From: Kiritimatiellia bacterium
Lineage (GTDB): Bacteria; Verrucomicrobiota; Kiritimatiellia; UBA8416; JADHWI01
Length of the DNA stretch: 64,000 nucleotides
Reading direction: 5' to 3'
Assembly: GCA_030744755.1 (NCBI GenBank)
Contig: JASLPY010000021.1
Span: forward strand, 1 to 64,000
Shown here in pieces: positions 26,801-36,300 of the stretch. Position numbers and translations under genes: made by a program. Under the pieces are notes generated by a model. That model ran no database searches, was not told where the DNA came from, and saw only the letters and a list, made by a program, of their open reading frames with translations. Numbering within the stretch: position 1 is the first letter of the stretch; every line of letters begins with the position of its first letter.

Positions 26801-29800
26801 GTAACATTGTGCCATGCCGTCCATCCGCTTTCGCTTTCGCCTGCAAGGTAAGGTTTGTGTGCGGTGTCGCAGAAGATAAGCCCCGACTTGTTCCATGCCG
26901 GCGCAAGGGCAGTGGCGTCTCCCAGTTCATCCGTAACGTAGACGAAGTGGTCATTTCCACCGGAGTCGCCCGTTCCCCACGTGGCGACATACAGATTATC
27001 CCCTTTCACGGCGGCAAGAATCTTCATGTCGGGAGAAAAAATCTCGTAGTCGTCACTGTCCGCGTCTCCATCCATAGTGAAGTACCGGTTGGTGTCGGCC
27101 TGGACGCCTGCCTGCCAGTCCTGGCCGTTGTTGTTGTCCCAGGTGTCTGTCTCGTCGAAGAATACGAAGTCAACCGACGTGGCATTTGACGGTACAACGT
27201 AGGAAACCTGCCAAGTGTTGACGACCGGGCTCATCGTCTTGTTAGTTACGTCCTGCCATTCACCAAAAGATCTCAGGGAATGGCCCACATGGATGGACAC
27301 CTGCGTGGAGACCTGGAGCGGGCCTTCATTGGGCGTGTAGGTAATTGTCAGCGTATCACCCCGCTCCGCGTACTCCGGAACCCATACCGCGGTTGCCGCG
27401 ACTATCTGGTTCGATGGAGGCACGGAGGAAGGGTCGTAAATGTCGTAAGCGTATATGTTGCCGTCATGATACCCTGCCAGAACTTCTTCACCGTTCTTGA
27501 ATCCATCACCGTCAAAGTCGCCGTTGTCGTCCCAGCTTTCCGTGTAGAATGTCGAATGGTTGTACGGGTTGAGCTTGCTCCAATTCTCCCCGTAGTTGGG
27601 AACAAAATCCTTGTTGTCGTCGCCGGGCCAAGGCGCGTCTGCTCCAGGTGCGCCATCGGAATCTATACCCGGCATTTCCACGTTGTCGGGCAGGGCGTCG
27701 CCATCAGAGTCAATGGCATTGATCCCGTAGAGGTTAAACGTTACACGACGAGACACGCGACTCGTCACGCTGCCGTCTACGCGCTCGGCTTCGAAGAAGT
27801 GCTGGCCATTACAGAATGCGCCCCACAAGCGCTCTTCTGCAACGTTGCTGTCGTTATCCCTGTAAGTCACTTCCCCGTTGAACGTGTTAGTGTAGTCGCC
27901 ATCGTTGAAGGGAAGCTCATAACCGTCCCAGTAGAGCTTCACGCTGGAAGGTGAATCATCGACTGCAACCACGGTCTTGAAAAACGGCAGTTCCAGGGTA
28001 GACCCTTCCCCATGGTTCAGGGCGATGTAGTTGACGTTGCTGACCACGTTGAAGACACGGTCGTATGTGCTCGTGTTGATGACCTGCCGCGGCTCGTCCC
28101 AGTCTGCCTCGGTACAGGTTACGGTCATCGTGTGGCTTCCGGAACTCAGGCCATCGAGATTGAACTTCCACAGCCCCTTCATTATCTCGTGCGCTGTCTC
28201 CGGTGTGTCGCCGTCCACCGACACGGTCATTCCGTGGGCGGTGTAGTCCGTGTTTCGAATGACCGCTACACCTTCACCCCGGATTGTTTCATTGTGTGCG
28301 GGATACTCGATGTCGAGATCGGGGCCGCGTGTGTCAACGTACACGAGTTTCGTAAACGTGTTGAAACGGTCCGGCAGCGAATCGCTGTCGTCATCGTTGA
28401 ATGCCCGTGCCTTCAGGACTGTCAGGCCTTCGGGGATGTTCGCGTACCCAAAATCTATGTCCAGGTACCAGTTTGTGGCATTGCGCTGGTTGCATTCGGT
28501 GTAATGCCCCCTCGTGGAGCCGTTCCCTGAATCATAGAAGTTGGAAGCGTTAAGGGAAGACTTGCCCTGCCCCCATTTCATTCTCACTATTTCCACCGGG
28601 CCGCCCTGCGGATCGAAAAAGACGTCGACAGTTGTGTTGGAGGATGTAACGCGGGTTATCTCGCGCGTTTTCGGGTCCGCGTGAAGGCCACCGGGCACAA
28701 CCCAGGTTATCGTTCCTGCGGGGGATCCGCCATCGTCGATCGACACCGTGCTGTCACCCACACCCTCGGGGATCTTCGGCGCGTAGCACACCCATCCCTG
28801 TCCGGAATTGCCCGGTACGGTGATGTTGACTTGCGGGAGTCCGCCTCCTCCGTCGTACACCGTTACGTCCGTCAGATTGTGGCCACTATAGTCGTGCAGC
28901 ACGGTGCCGATACGGAAACTGCACGTGACGTTATTGCGTGTCTGGTCCTGCCCCGAGTCGTTAAGGGCAACAAGGAGGAGACCTTCACCTTCATTGGGTG
29001 ACGAGTTGCTGTTCTTGTCGAAATACCGCTCGTATGCGAAGAAGTCATTCTCGTTCCAGCGGTCGTACTCGCTGTCACGTGCGAACTGCTGGTGAATCCA
29101 TACGAGGTTGGCAATCTCGTTGCCTCCGTCCGCAAGGGCCTGGCTGTCGTACCCGGGACGCATCCATGTGCGGGTGCCGTTGTCATCCCACGTTATGTTA
29201 TTGCCGGTGAAATAGACCATTGGAAAGCCCACGTGGGTAAGGATATAGGCGTAAGCCAGGTCTATCTTGCTTGGCCCGGCTTCGTCATGTCCCCATGCGT
29301 ACATGATTCCCAGTTGGGGATCTATGCCACCACCACCTGCCGTGAGCGATGCCAGGTTGCCGTTGTTGAAGGCGTCGTAGAGTTTCTGCTTCAGAGGGTA
29401 GTCGATGAAGCGCATAGGGTTGCGACTGTTGTTTGCCACGCTGGTCAGTTCGCCGCCGTACCAGTATTGAAGCTCGGGCTGGTAGCTGAGAATCTCGGCG
29501 AAGATCAGGAGATCGTCACGTTCGGACAGGTAGTTCTCGAAAAGCTCGTTGGCTTCGTCGTTGTCCCCGTCGCTGTATCCCCGCCGTGCGTTGTAATTGT
29601 ACTGGGCCTCGTGAAGGAAGCCCCACCCATGGTCTCCGAAGAATTCCCAGTTAACATGTTTTGCTGCATCCAGTCTGAGTCCGTCATAATCCATGGCGTT
29701 GCCCAGCCACACGATCCACCGGTCCAGCATCTCGGCTGATGTCTCGTTCTGATATTTGCCTAAGTAGGGATACTTGTCGTATTGACCGACATGCCTGAGG

Positions 29801-30435
29801 AATGAGGTCCCGCCGACGAAGTTCCACCCCGGCGTGTTGTTGCCGGCGTCAAACCGGTTGTCGGTTTCAGTGCGGATATCAATGAGGCTGACCAGCTCCT
29901 GCCAGATCGTGCCGCCGTAACCTTCGCCATGGTGCCATTCGTACATGCGTGGGCCGCGCTTGTAGTTAAGGGCGTTGGCATGGCCCGGCTCCCATTGAAC
30001 ATGGAAGTCCTCGGGCTTCATGCCGGGGTAATGACGGAAGTCGGGACCGTTGCCGTTGTGGTTCATTATGACGTCGGGAATGATCTTCACATCGCATTGG
30101 TGAGCCTTGTCCACCATGTTGCGCAGCGAGCCGCGTGTTCCATAGCGTGTTGCAAGTGAGCCGCGCTGTGGGATGTCGCCTATATCGAAGCGATCATAGA
30201 GGTTATATCCGACGTTACCCCACTTGGTGCCTTGTCCTGTTGGCGCCTTGGTTGGAGGTGGAACCCATATGTAGTCGTAGCCGATCTCGGCGACTTCGGG
30301 CATGCGTTGGTAGATTTCGTCCCACTCGGTCTCGAACCACTGGAGCATGACCTCCGCCGGCGATGAAAAAGGGAAAAGGCAGGCAAGGATTGTCAGGAGG
30401 AAAAGGCAGGCGGTTCTCTTTTTCGGTCTTCTCAC
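23830..30435 (-). CDS. Giant secreted alpha-amylase with two GH13 domains, CBM and TSP3 repeats
   Basis: Protein of 2201 residues with a signal peptide (about 8-27). A first GH13 catalytic domain spans about 28-480: nucleophile D256 in GLRLDAAKH, acid/base E314 in IFAEIL, D384 in GHDEA. Ig-like modules follow, then Ca-binding thrombospondin type-3 repeats (about 910-985). Next is a CBM25/53-like starch-binding module near 1010-1110 (FVFFDETDTWDNNNGQDW). A second GH13 domain lies at about 1425-2000: D near 1713 in GIDGLRCDFAQG, E near 1737 in FMAES, D near 1820 in SHDE. The C-terminus has more TSP3 repeats (about 2058-2135) and a small beta domain. It should hydrolyse alpha-1,4-glucans outside the cytoplasm. 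The start is GTG, preceded by AGGAAGGGAT. Its N-terminus is paralogous to that of the 2891-residue protein at 33317. Confidence 0.88.
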   Translation of the reverse strand: MRRPKKRTACLFLLTILACLFPFSSPAEVMLQWFETEWDEIYQRMPEVAEIGYDYIWVPPPTKAPTGQGTKWGNVGYNLYDRFDIGDIPQRGSLATRYGTRGSLRNMVDKAHQCDVKIIPDVIMNHNGNGPDFRHYPGMKPEDFHVQWEPGHANALNYKRGPRMYEWHHGEGYGGTIWQELVSLIDIRTETDNRFDAGNNTPGWNFVGGTSFLRHVGQYDKYPYLGKYQNETSAEMLDRWIVWLGNAMDYDGLRLDAAKHVNWEFFGDHGWGFLHEAQYNYNARRGYSDGDNDEANELFENYLSERDDLLIFAEILSYQPELQYWYGGELTSVANNSRNPMRFIDYPLKQKLYDAFNNGNLASLTAGGGGIDPQLGIMYAWGHDEAGPSKIDLAYAYILTHVGFPMVYFTGNNITWDDNGTRTWMRPGYDSQALADGGNEIANLVWIHQQFARDSEYDRWNENDFFAYERYFDKNSNSSPNEGEGLLLVALNDSGQDQTRNNVTCSFRIGTVLHDYSGHNLTDVTVYDGGGGLPQVNITVPGNSGQGWVCYAPKIPEGVGDSTVSIDDGGSPAGTITWVVPGGLHADPKTREITRVTSSNTTVDVFFDPQGGPVEIVRMKWGQGKSSLNASNFYDSGNGSTRGHYTECNQRNATNWYLDIDFGYANIPEGLTVLKARAFNDDDSDSLPDRFNTFTKLVYVDTRGPDLDIEYPAHNETIRGEGVAVIRNTDYTAHGMTVSVDGDTPETAHEIMKGLWKFNLDGLSSGSHTMTVTCTEADWDEPRQVINTSTYDRVFNVVSNVNYIALNHGEGSTLELPFFKTVVAVDDSPSSVKLYWDGYELPFNDGDYTNTFNGEVTYRDNDSNVAEERLWGAFCNGQHFFEAERVDGSVTSRVSRRVTFNLYGINAIDSDGDALPDNVEMPGIDSDGAPGADAPWPGDDNKDFVPNYGENWSKLNPYNHSTFYTESWDDNGDFDGDGFKNGEEVLAGYHDGNIYAYDIYDPSSVPPSNQIVAATAVWVPEYAERGDTLTITYTPNEGPLQVSTQVSIHVGHSLRSFGEWQDVTNKTMSPVVNTWQVSYVVPSNATSVDFVFFDETDTWDNNNGQDWQAGVQADTNRYFTMDGDADSDDYEIFSPDMKILAAVKGDNLYVATWGTGDSGGNDHFVYVTDELGDATALAPAWNKSGLIFCDTAHKPYLAGESESGWTAWHNVTGDSADDPSGVLEGEINLVDAFGTVPSAVYIAAVAHETWDTGTLFSQGPYTWNSDGNVDIMELLRVPIASVRDEDLDGTFDMGKPEMWTVVGADTNDANYGLRRFMINELAGETQEITVILQPNAGSETVSEVEIFSNINRRDFAVIEEDPSTVTTGGDTYYRAYSMTSIGSGQFSCTITVRKCGAYRINARYRVNGGDYEYYTDNGLRRDCSVVVSPTKALDVCMYELNPLVAEASDDTFPGRSTFRDMYLSNTNHDDFVNTNHFTSLGVNMIWLQPIHPIGGEGREIDPDTDEAYQPGSPYAVQNYWKVNSVHGDPSTDEQAMMEFTNFVQRMDGVGVGVMLDGTFNHSAWDCQIGIKGVEMGITNDPNKLIREVRPQWYSKRNEYGKHASRYEGLDKDVATAPDRVDFGKWPDAADFFFGTYDALVQGPVADTNNAWASPWYNRFLLEEDRFDGHDQYTREIWEYFAAYPRYWLEKTGHPLGTPKDESNKGIDGLRCDFAQGLPSQFWEYCINRTRSVKWDFIFMAESLDGNREVGGSKRHGVGYRSSRHFDILNENLVFYWRDQFFNYFDRDNAAPYTNPTREALDQRRQAYDLSPILLNLTSHDEIYPAHDPYRVFYAYCELAAIDGVPMMFYGQEAGAQNDHNIDAWIPNDDHNFARYETNFGKSIPHFKRYNHMLNIWNNRDWGLQNLYGRVNAARKSSPALRSQGLYFLSLTGGGYSPAVFAVAKYEQPGVSASTQDVVFAFVNNNYWADSNPGGNGEDVLVTFDLDADYNGSNWFGIETGKQYNLVNLLSTNPTDYVWGADTNGSDLISNGITVWLNQSATNGGQAQYLKLVDVAVGPAYPDADADGDPDSSDWDDDNDGLPDDYEVANGLDPNDATGINGADGDKDGDGATNAEELAAGTSANDPNDVLYVDTIQMDNGDVTITWPGKSDRDYKVEVTDDISTSPAYWQELGTFQTGKSSEINDPGANQSNLLYRVKARP

Positions 30436-30840
30436 AAATACATCCCTTCCTAATACGTTCCGGGCACAACACGAATGTTGAACTTATCGCGCAACAAGCG
30501 TCTCGAATTACCGAGGTTGCTTCAAACGGTACCTTCTAAAGTTAGCCGTTTGAAGTCAGTGCCTTCTGGATGTCAGAACGACGCCGGTGTCAGACGCCTC
30601 TGCCCAGTCGGAATTGGATGAAGGCAGATTGCCTTCTTCCGGAAAGGATTGCAGTGGTCCCTGAGAAAGAACGGTTTTCACGACGTCTGCCATCGTCGTA
30701 TGGGAGAATGGTATAACACTGGGGAGCCAAACGTCAAGTAGGCTCGAACCGGATTCACACCCCTTCCTGCGATGGGCCGAGACATCACACCGCCGAGCTG
30801 CGGCCGGGCCGCTGCCCCTCCCAAGGCATGCCTTCGGGGC
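30436..30840. other. Gene-free leader region of the tandem-GH13 gene
   Basis: About 400 bases upstream of the giant amylase gene. The 14-base string GCCTTCTGGATGTC at 30561-30574 also occurs at 42260-42273, upstream of the second giant hydrolase gene. No gene or RNA was recognised. Confidence 0.4.
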
Positions 30841-31413
30841 TCAGAAACTCACTATCAATTCGTCCAGTGTTCGTTTCGGTACATGGTGAACATCATCGGC
30901 ATCACGGTAATAATCGACGTTTCCATCGGGGCCGATATTCTCCGTGACGACAGTCTCACCCGGGACACCGAGTGCAATGGCAAGGGGTATGATGCACCGG
31001 CCGGGTATGTTGAATTCCTGCGCGAGCCGGGGCCGTTCGAGCGAGGCAATCATGCAGGCGCCTATTCCATTTTCCATGGCTCCGAGCACGATACTTTGCG
31101 CCGCGATGCCCACATTGTGGCCGGGCTCTTTCCAGATATCTGTGTCGACAAGTATGAGGATATAAGCAGTGGGGCGTTCGCCTTCGCCGGGTCCATCCCA
31201 GTCACTGATACTTCCCGCCCAGGCAAGGCAGGGGAAGATCCTCGCGTTCGTTTCGGCGGTCCATGAAAGAAAGAACTTCAAAGGCTGAAGGTTGCTTCCA
31301 GTTGGCGACATCCGTGCCAGGTCCACCAGCCCGCGCAGCGTCTCCTCCGGGATAGGGTCTTGTTTGAATCTGCGGTAGCTGCGGGTCTTTGCGACGAGTT
31401 CTCTCAGTTGCAT
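30841..31413 (-). CDS. Nitroreductase-family FMN oxidoreductase
   Basis: Protein of 190 residues of the nitroreductase fold, with the FMN-contacting TRSYRRF near the N-terminus, MSPTGSNLQPLKF near 35-47, and the C-terminal GVPGETV region. It should bind FMN and use NAD(P)H to reduce a small substrate, which cannot be named. The ATG at 31413 is chosen because the family begins directly with the RELVAKTRSYRRF helix; an upstream extension to 31461 has no resemblance. It is preceded by a 31497-31580 inverted repeat. Confidence 0.85.
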   Translation of the reverse strand: MQLRELVAKTRSYRRFKQDPIPEETLRGLVDLARMSPTGSNLQPLKFFLSWTAETNARIFPCLAWAGSISDWDGPGEGERPTAYILILVDTDIWKEPGHNVGIAAQSIVLGAMENGIGACMIASLERPRLAQEFNIPGRCIIPLAIALGVPGETVVTENIGPDGNVDYYRDADDVHHVPKRTLDELIVSF

Positions 31414-31496
31414 GATTGTAATCCCATAATTACACGCACCCGGAACGATCGATACCGCCACTCCGGGAGTCAGTTCTAAAACACGCCATAGTCAAC

Positions 31497-31580
31497 GTCA
31501 TCCCGAGCTTGTCGAGGGATCTAATGGCCGACTCAGTGCCATTAGATCCTTCGGCTCCGCTCCGCTTCGCTCAGGATGAC
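31497..31580. repeat. Imperfect inverted-repeat element
   Basis: About 84 bases starting GTCATCCCGAGC and ending GCTCAGGATGAC, with matching inner arms GGATCTAATGGC and GCCATTAGATCC. This looks like the widespread GTCATCC...GGATGAC class of extragenic repeats in environmental bacterial genomes. It sits in the gap between the ceramidase-like gene and the nitroreductase gene. Confidence 0.65.
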
Positions 31581-31687
31581 AGGCGGCTTTCTAAGCGTCT
31601 TGCCTAACCCTCGCTGGCAAGGTGAGCAAACAACCGAGTGTATGCCGAAAACGGACAATAGCACTTTAGGCTCGGCCCCGATGCGCT

Positions 31688-33172
31688 TCAGCCCAGCCAG
31701 GAAACACCCCCGTTTGGCCGGTCCTCCTCCTTGGCCAGGGCCTGGCGTCGGAGCCGTTCGGCTTCGGATTCCAGGCGCTGCTGCTCGACTTCTCCCTCGA
31801 GCTTTCTGAGATTGGGGCGAAGAGCCGACTGCCTGAGGGTATCGGGGTCTGCCTTTCTGTTGAGCAGATCCACTGCGCCATCGATCAACTTCGTTGCCGC
31901 CTCGGGAGGGAAGAGCGCATTGAGTGCCTCATACTTTCCTGTTGTTGCTACCTCTGCAGTAGGTATGTATCCCTGGAGCTCTCCGTTTACTAAATTCACC
32001 ACGAACGTCTTGCGCTCTGCACGCTCCTTTATCTGCAAGCCATGCTCGGCAAAGAGCTCTCCCGGAACCCCGACAATACAGGTGCCTGCGATTTCCAATG
32101 CCTGGATTTCCACTGTCTTGTAGAGTGGCAGAGCCGCGGCTATTTCGCCTTTGCCCTCGAGGCGAAGGAGAGCCATGGTCCCTTCGGCACCCACAATGGC
32201 GCGCTGGGCCACACGCAGAATCGCGGGATCCGCGCCGGCGCTGCTCAATTCCTCGTATCTCGCCCGGCACTCGCCCAAGAAGACTTTTGCATCCCAGAGT
32301 GAAGGAAGTTCTCTGGCGTTCGGCAACTCGGCAAGGCCGTGCCTTGCCGACAGCTCACAGTCCATGGCGAACGCCTCATCGGGAATCAACCTGGCCCGCT
32401 CAGCCACCAGCTCGCCGAGCTGCCGCCCGAAACGTTCAGCTTCTTCGAAGGTGTGCTCCTTGACGAAGTGGCGCGGCCCCTGGTCGGCACATGGGCCCTG
32501 GCAATAGAGAACGGCAAGAGAATCGCCGAAACATTCGCGGAGATGCAAACGTGTGTAATGTGGAAAATCGGCTGAGACGAGTTTGGAGTCCTCGAGCAGC
32601 ACCGTCGGGTGCATCCCGTAAACCATGACCATAGCGAACATCTGTCCGGTGCCCTGCTCCCTGATGCAGAGTGCTCCTACCTCCGGATCTGTTGGCCCGT
32701 CCTTCGAGTTGCGGTTCCCGCCGATGCCCGTTGCATCGGCGCTCATCCACGCAAGTTCAGCAGTGCAGGTGGATGCGCATGCCTTGGCCGTCACGTTCAT
32801 GGCCTTGCGCTTCACAAAACCCAGGTATTCGGGGGAGGGGGGGGCTACGTTGTTGTCGCCGCTCCATGCAAGATGTGTCACCGTGGGTGGCCCCGAGTGG
32901 GTGTGTGTACAGGTGATAAAGATCTACTCCTCCTTCAGTCCGGTTTGATCTGAAATGGAGCGACGAAACGACCGAACCGTCGTCGGGTCGAGGCACAACA
33001 GGTCGATGGAAACCAGGATAAGGGCCGACGAACCGTTGCGAAGATGGAGTGCCGATACCTGGAGTGGATCGTGAACCCCGGTTGAGATACGCTTCACACG
33101 GGGATACCCGGACAGAGGCGTTAATTCTTCCGGCGTTATGTCTACCGTACCTACACCCGCTCTGAGCGACAT
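31688..33172 (-). pseudogene. Neutral ceramidase-like gene interrupted by an in-frame TAG
   Basis: Two open segments in the same frame, 32927-33172 and 31688-32923, are divided by a single TAG codon at 32924-32926. Read through, they give about 494 residues of the neutral/alkaline non-lysosomal ceramidase N-terminal family: GVGTVDITPEELTPLSGYP, STGVHDPLQVSALHL, VSIDLL, and directly after the stop IFITCTHTHSGP, the metal-binding HxH region. MVYGMHPTVL and a later GPCADQGPRH follow. The ATG at 33172 has a strong AGGAGGAAGG site. No signal peptide is seen. The residues on both sides of the TAG belong to one conserved motif, so either the gene is freshly broken, the base is a sequencing error, or the stop is read through. 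TAG is used as a normal stop by several neighbours. Confidence 0.7.
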
Positions 33173-33316
33173 AATACTAACCTTCCTCCTTGAAGGTATC
33201 GGAGCCCACGAATAGAAATCATTGTATGTGCTGATGATAAGACTGCAAGCCCCCTCGTACAATAGTTTTTCCATTCACGCTCATTAAGGAAAAGGCTCGG
33301 CCCCGATGTGTTCAGG

Positions 33317-36300
33317 CTATTCCGGCACGCTGACGGTGACTTTGTAGAGCCTGTTGGTGACGGTGGAGGGGTGGGGGAATGTCATGGTGCCGTCGTCCAG
33401 CCATTCAACCGTCTGATCGGATTCCACGGTGATTGCATTCGGCGTGGCGTTGGACCATTGCGGCTGGTCAATACCGTCGTCGTCGTACCATACGTGGTAT
33501 TCACGTTCCGCCTTGGCCGGGAATGTCACGAGGAAGCCGGTTACCTGGGACTGGAGCGAAGTTATGGACAGGAAATCGGTGTCATCGCCGGGTCCGGTGT
33601 TTGACGTGTACTCGTCGGTGTTCGACACCCCGTCTTCGTCTTCGTCCAGGTCTCCGTCGGAATCATCAAGAGGGTCAAGGAATCCGAAACCGTCTTCCCA
33701 GTTGTTCGGCATGCCGTCACCATCCCAGTCTGATGCGTCCGCGTGGAATCCAAGGGAGAACGTGAAACTGCCCGTGCCGGACAGCTCAACCTGGTGGGTC
33801 TGGGCCTGGTTACGCATTGTCAGAGTGTCGAATTCAACTCCCTGCCCGGGGTCGTCGTCTAGGGCGTTCGTGTTCAAAGACGCGCTGTGCCCCATGTCTC
33901 CGTAGCCGATGTAGGCGTAAACGGTCGTGCTGTAATTCGTGTTGGCCAGCATGACCACGCCGGCATCAAGGGCCTCTTCTCCCAGCGTGCTCTGTCCGCC
34001 GGTCAACAGATCATACAGGTTGGGCGAAAGCCCGTTCCTGACATAGAGCGTCTTTCCTGAGAGGTCTCCCGACAGCTCGTACAATACCTCGAACTGCCAA
34101 CTGCCCGGCGCGAGCGTTACTGTCTTGTGCACATACCCGAACGGCTCAGAGCTTACTTGCCATCCGTTGGATACGCTCGTGAACGAATAAGACTGGTTGA
34201 CGTACTGGGGGGTTCCAAGCGACGGAGTAAACTCGGCGTACCAGTCCTTGAGGCCGGATGTCCGGTGCGACACGACGGTGCCATCGGCTTCTACGTTGTA
34301 ACTGCCCTCGTGTTCTGTTTCGGATCCCGAGTAGCTCACGGCATTCCCCATGGACTGGAATACATCTCCCGTGAGTATGTCTCTTACCCAGGCCCCGATC
34401 ATTCTCCCGCCCGCAGTTTCAAATACCGCGAACAGGCGATCGTTGAAGAGCAGGTACTCGTTCTCTCCGTCGAGATCCACGTCCTGCTGTTGCACCTGCG
34501 TTGTGGTAATCGATGCGGCAGCTGTCTTCCAGTCATCGACCTCCTCGTAAATCGCAGCAACCCGTGTTTGCGACTGCGCGTATTTCGCAAGCGTAGCCAG
34601 TGTATTGGAGCCCGATGCGGGGTACATGTAGTCACCGGTACTGTACCGGCTCAGATCGTGTTCGGACTCGTCGTGGAATGCGGTCTGGAATACTGATGCA
34701 TGCATAACGGCCCGGGCCAGGGATGCAACATCGTCGTTTGCCAGGGCAGAGACCTTGCTCCAGGTGTCGGCTATTGTCCCGGCGCTGTACATCATTCCGT
34801 ACCTCTTGGATACGGGTGTGCCGGGCCTTATTTCGAAGAACTTGTCTTCCAGGCTTTCCTCCAGCACGGAACCGACGTACCAGTTGTCATAGTCCTCGTC
34901 GGTGGCGTGGTTGACCCAGTTGTGACTCTGCTTGGATGCCGCGTCGCCGGGGTCTCGCCATACCGCGCCCCACGTGTCGCCCGCGTCATCCCCCGTTACG
35001 TCGATCTCATCCGATGCAATCTGCTGCAGGGTGACGATCGGTGTCCAGGGCCGGTTTGCCAGCCAGCGGATGTTGGCATCGTAGGCGTCGGCATCATCGT
35101 TGTCTGTGAACGTTTCCCAGTTGCTGAAGAGAACGACCACCTGGTCCTGGGTTCCGCTCAGGGCTTTCCGGATGAGAAGAGACCTCAGCGCCATGTCCAG
35201 TCCCGAGTCATGGTTGGCAAAGAGGTAGGAAGTGGCGATATCGTTGATTACGAAACATTTCACCCCGCCAATGTCGTTTATGCGGTAGCCGCCGTCGATT
35301 AGCGACTCGGTGCGGCCGAACCAGTTGAACAGGTGAGTGTTCTGGTCCAGCACCGTATAGCCGTAACCTATGTCCAGAATCTTTCCGAACACATCGGAAT
35401 CCAGCACACGTTCCGGTGTCCAGAAGACAGCGTTCTCATGATCTATGTTGACGCCGTAAATATCCCAAATGAACTCCCTGGCAAGCGTCTCGTTGTCGCT
35501 GTTGAATTCCTCCGTGAAGTACGGAATGATGTGACCGGAGAACGTGCTTCCCATAAGGTCCACAATGTTTGTCGCGGCAAGTCGCCCAATGTGGTCGTTG
35601 AGGGAGGGGCCGTCCAGCCATGATTTCCCGGCGGCTGGATCAACGCGGGCCCATTCGATGGCGGATGCAAGCGTGGGCGTAACATGCAGGTTGAGGGGTT
35701 TGCCGAAAAGTTCGTGGGTTTCCAGCGGACGGTAATAGCCGGCACCCGATCCCGTATTGATCAGTTCCTGCATCCTGTTCCCCGGCCGGATAGCCTGGTT
35801 GCCGTGAACTATTACCGAGACCTTTGCACGTCCGGACTTCGAACTCCCCGGTATCCAGTACTTCAATATGCTCTCCAGCCCGTCCTGCGACTGCCAGTAG
35901 TCTTCGGCAATGAAGTCGTTGTAGATTGCGTCGCGCACATCGCTTCGTCCGCCTATATCGCCATCACCCACGGGGCTGTTTCCCGTTCCATCTTTTGTTG
36001 TGAATACCTGGTAGTTGAAATTGCTTGCGCCCGATCCGCTCCAGCCTGCATCGATCAAGGCCTGCCGGCTGACACAGAATTCAACCGAGTCCAGTTCGGC
36101 GTTGAAGTACGCGTCGATGAATCCGTTGGGATTTCCCTGGCCACGGACTTCGACTCCGTACGAGGTGAGTTCCTGCCCCCAGGTCGTAGTGTTGTTCCCT
36201 GAATCCCTGACCAGGTCGACATAGACTCGTCCCTGGCTGGACTGGTACACAGCGATGACGGCCTCCCACCTGTTCCATGTGATGGTATCCACGTCGTCGG

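Noticed and set aside
30741-30760. GGCTCGAACC resembling a tRNA T-arm in reverse
   Set aside because: The flanking bases do not form a T-stem, anticodon arm or acceptor stem.
31497-31580. Rho-independent terminator
   Set aside because: The arms are long and imperfect, with no T tract; an extragenic repeat fits better.
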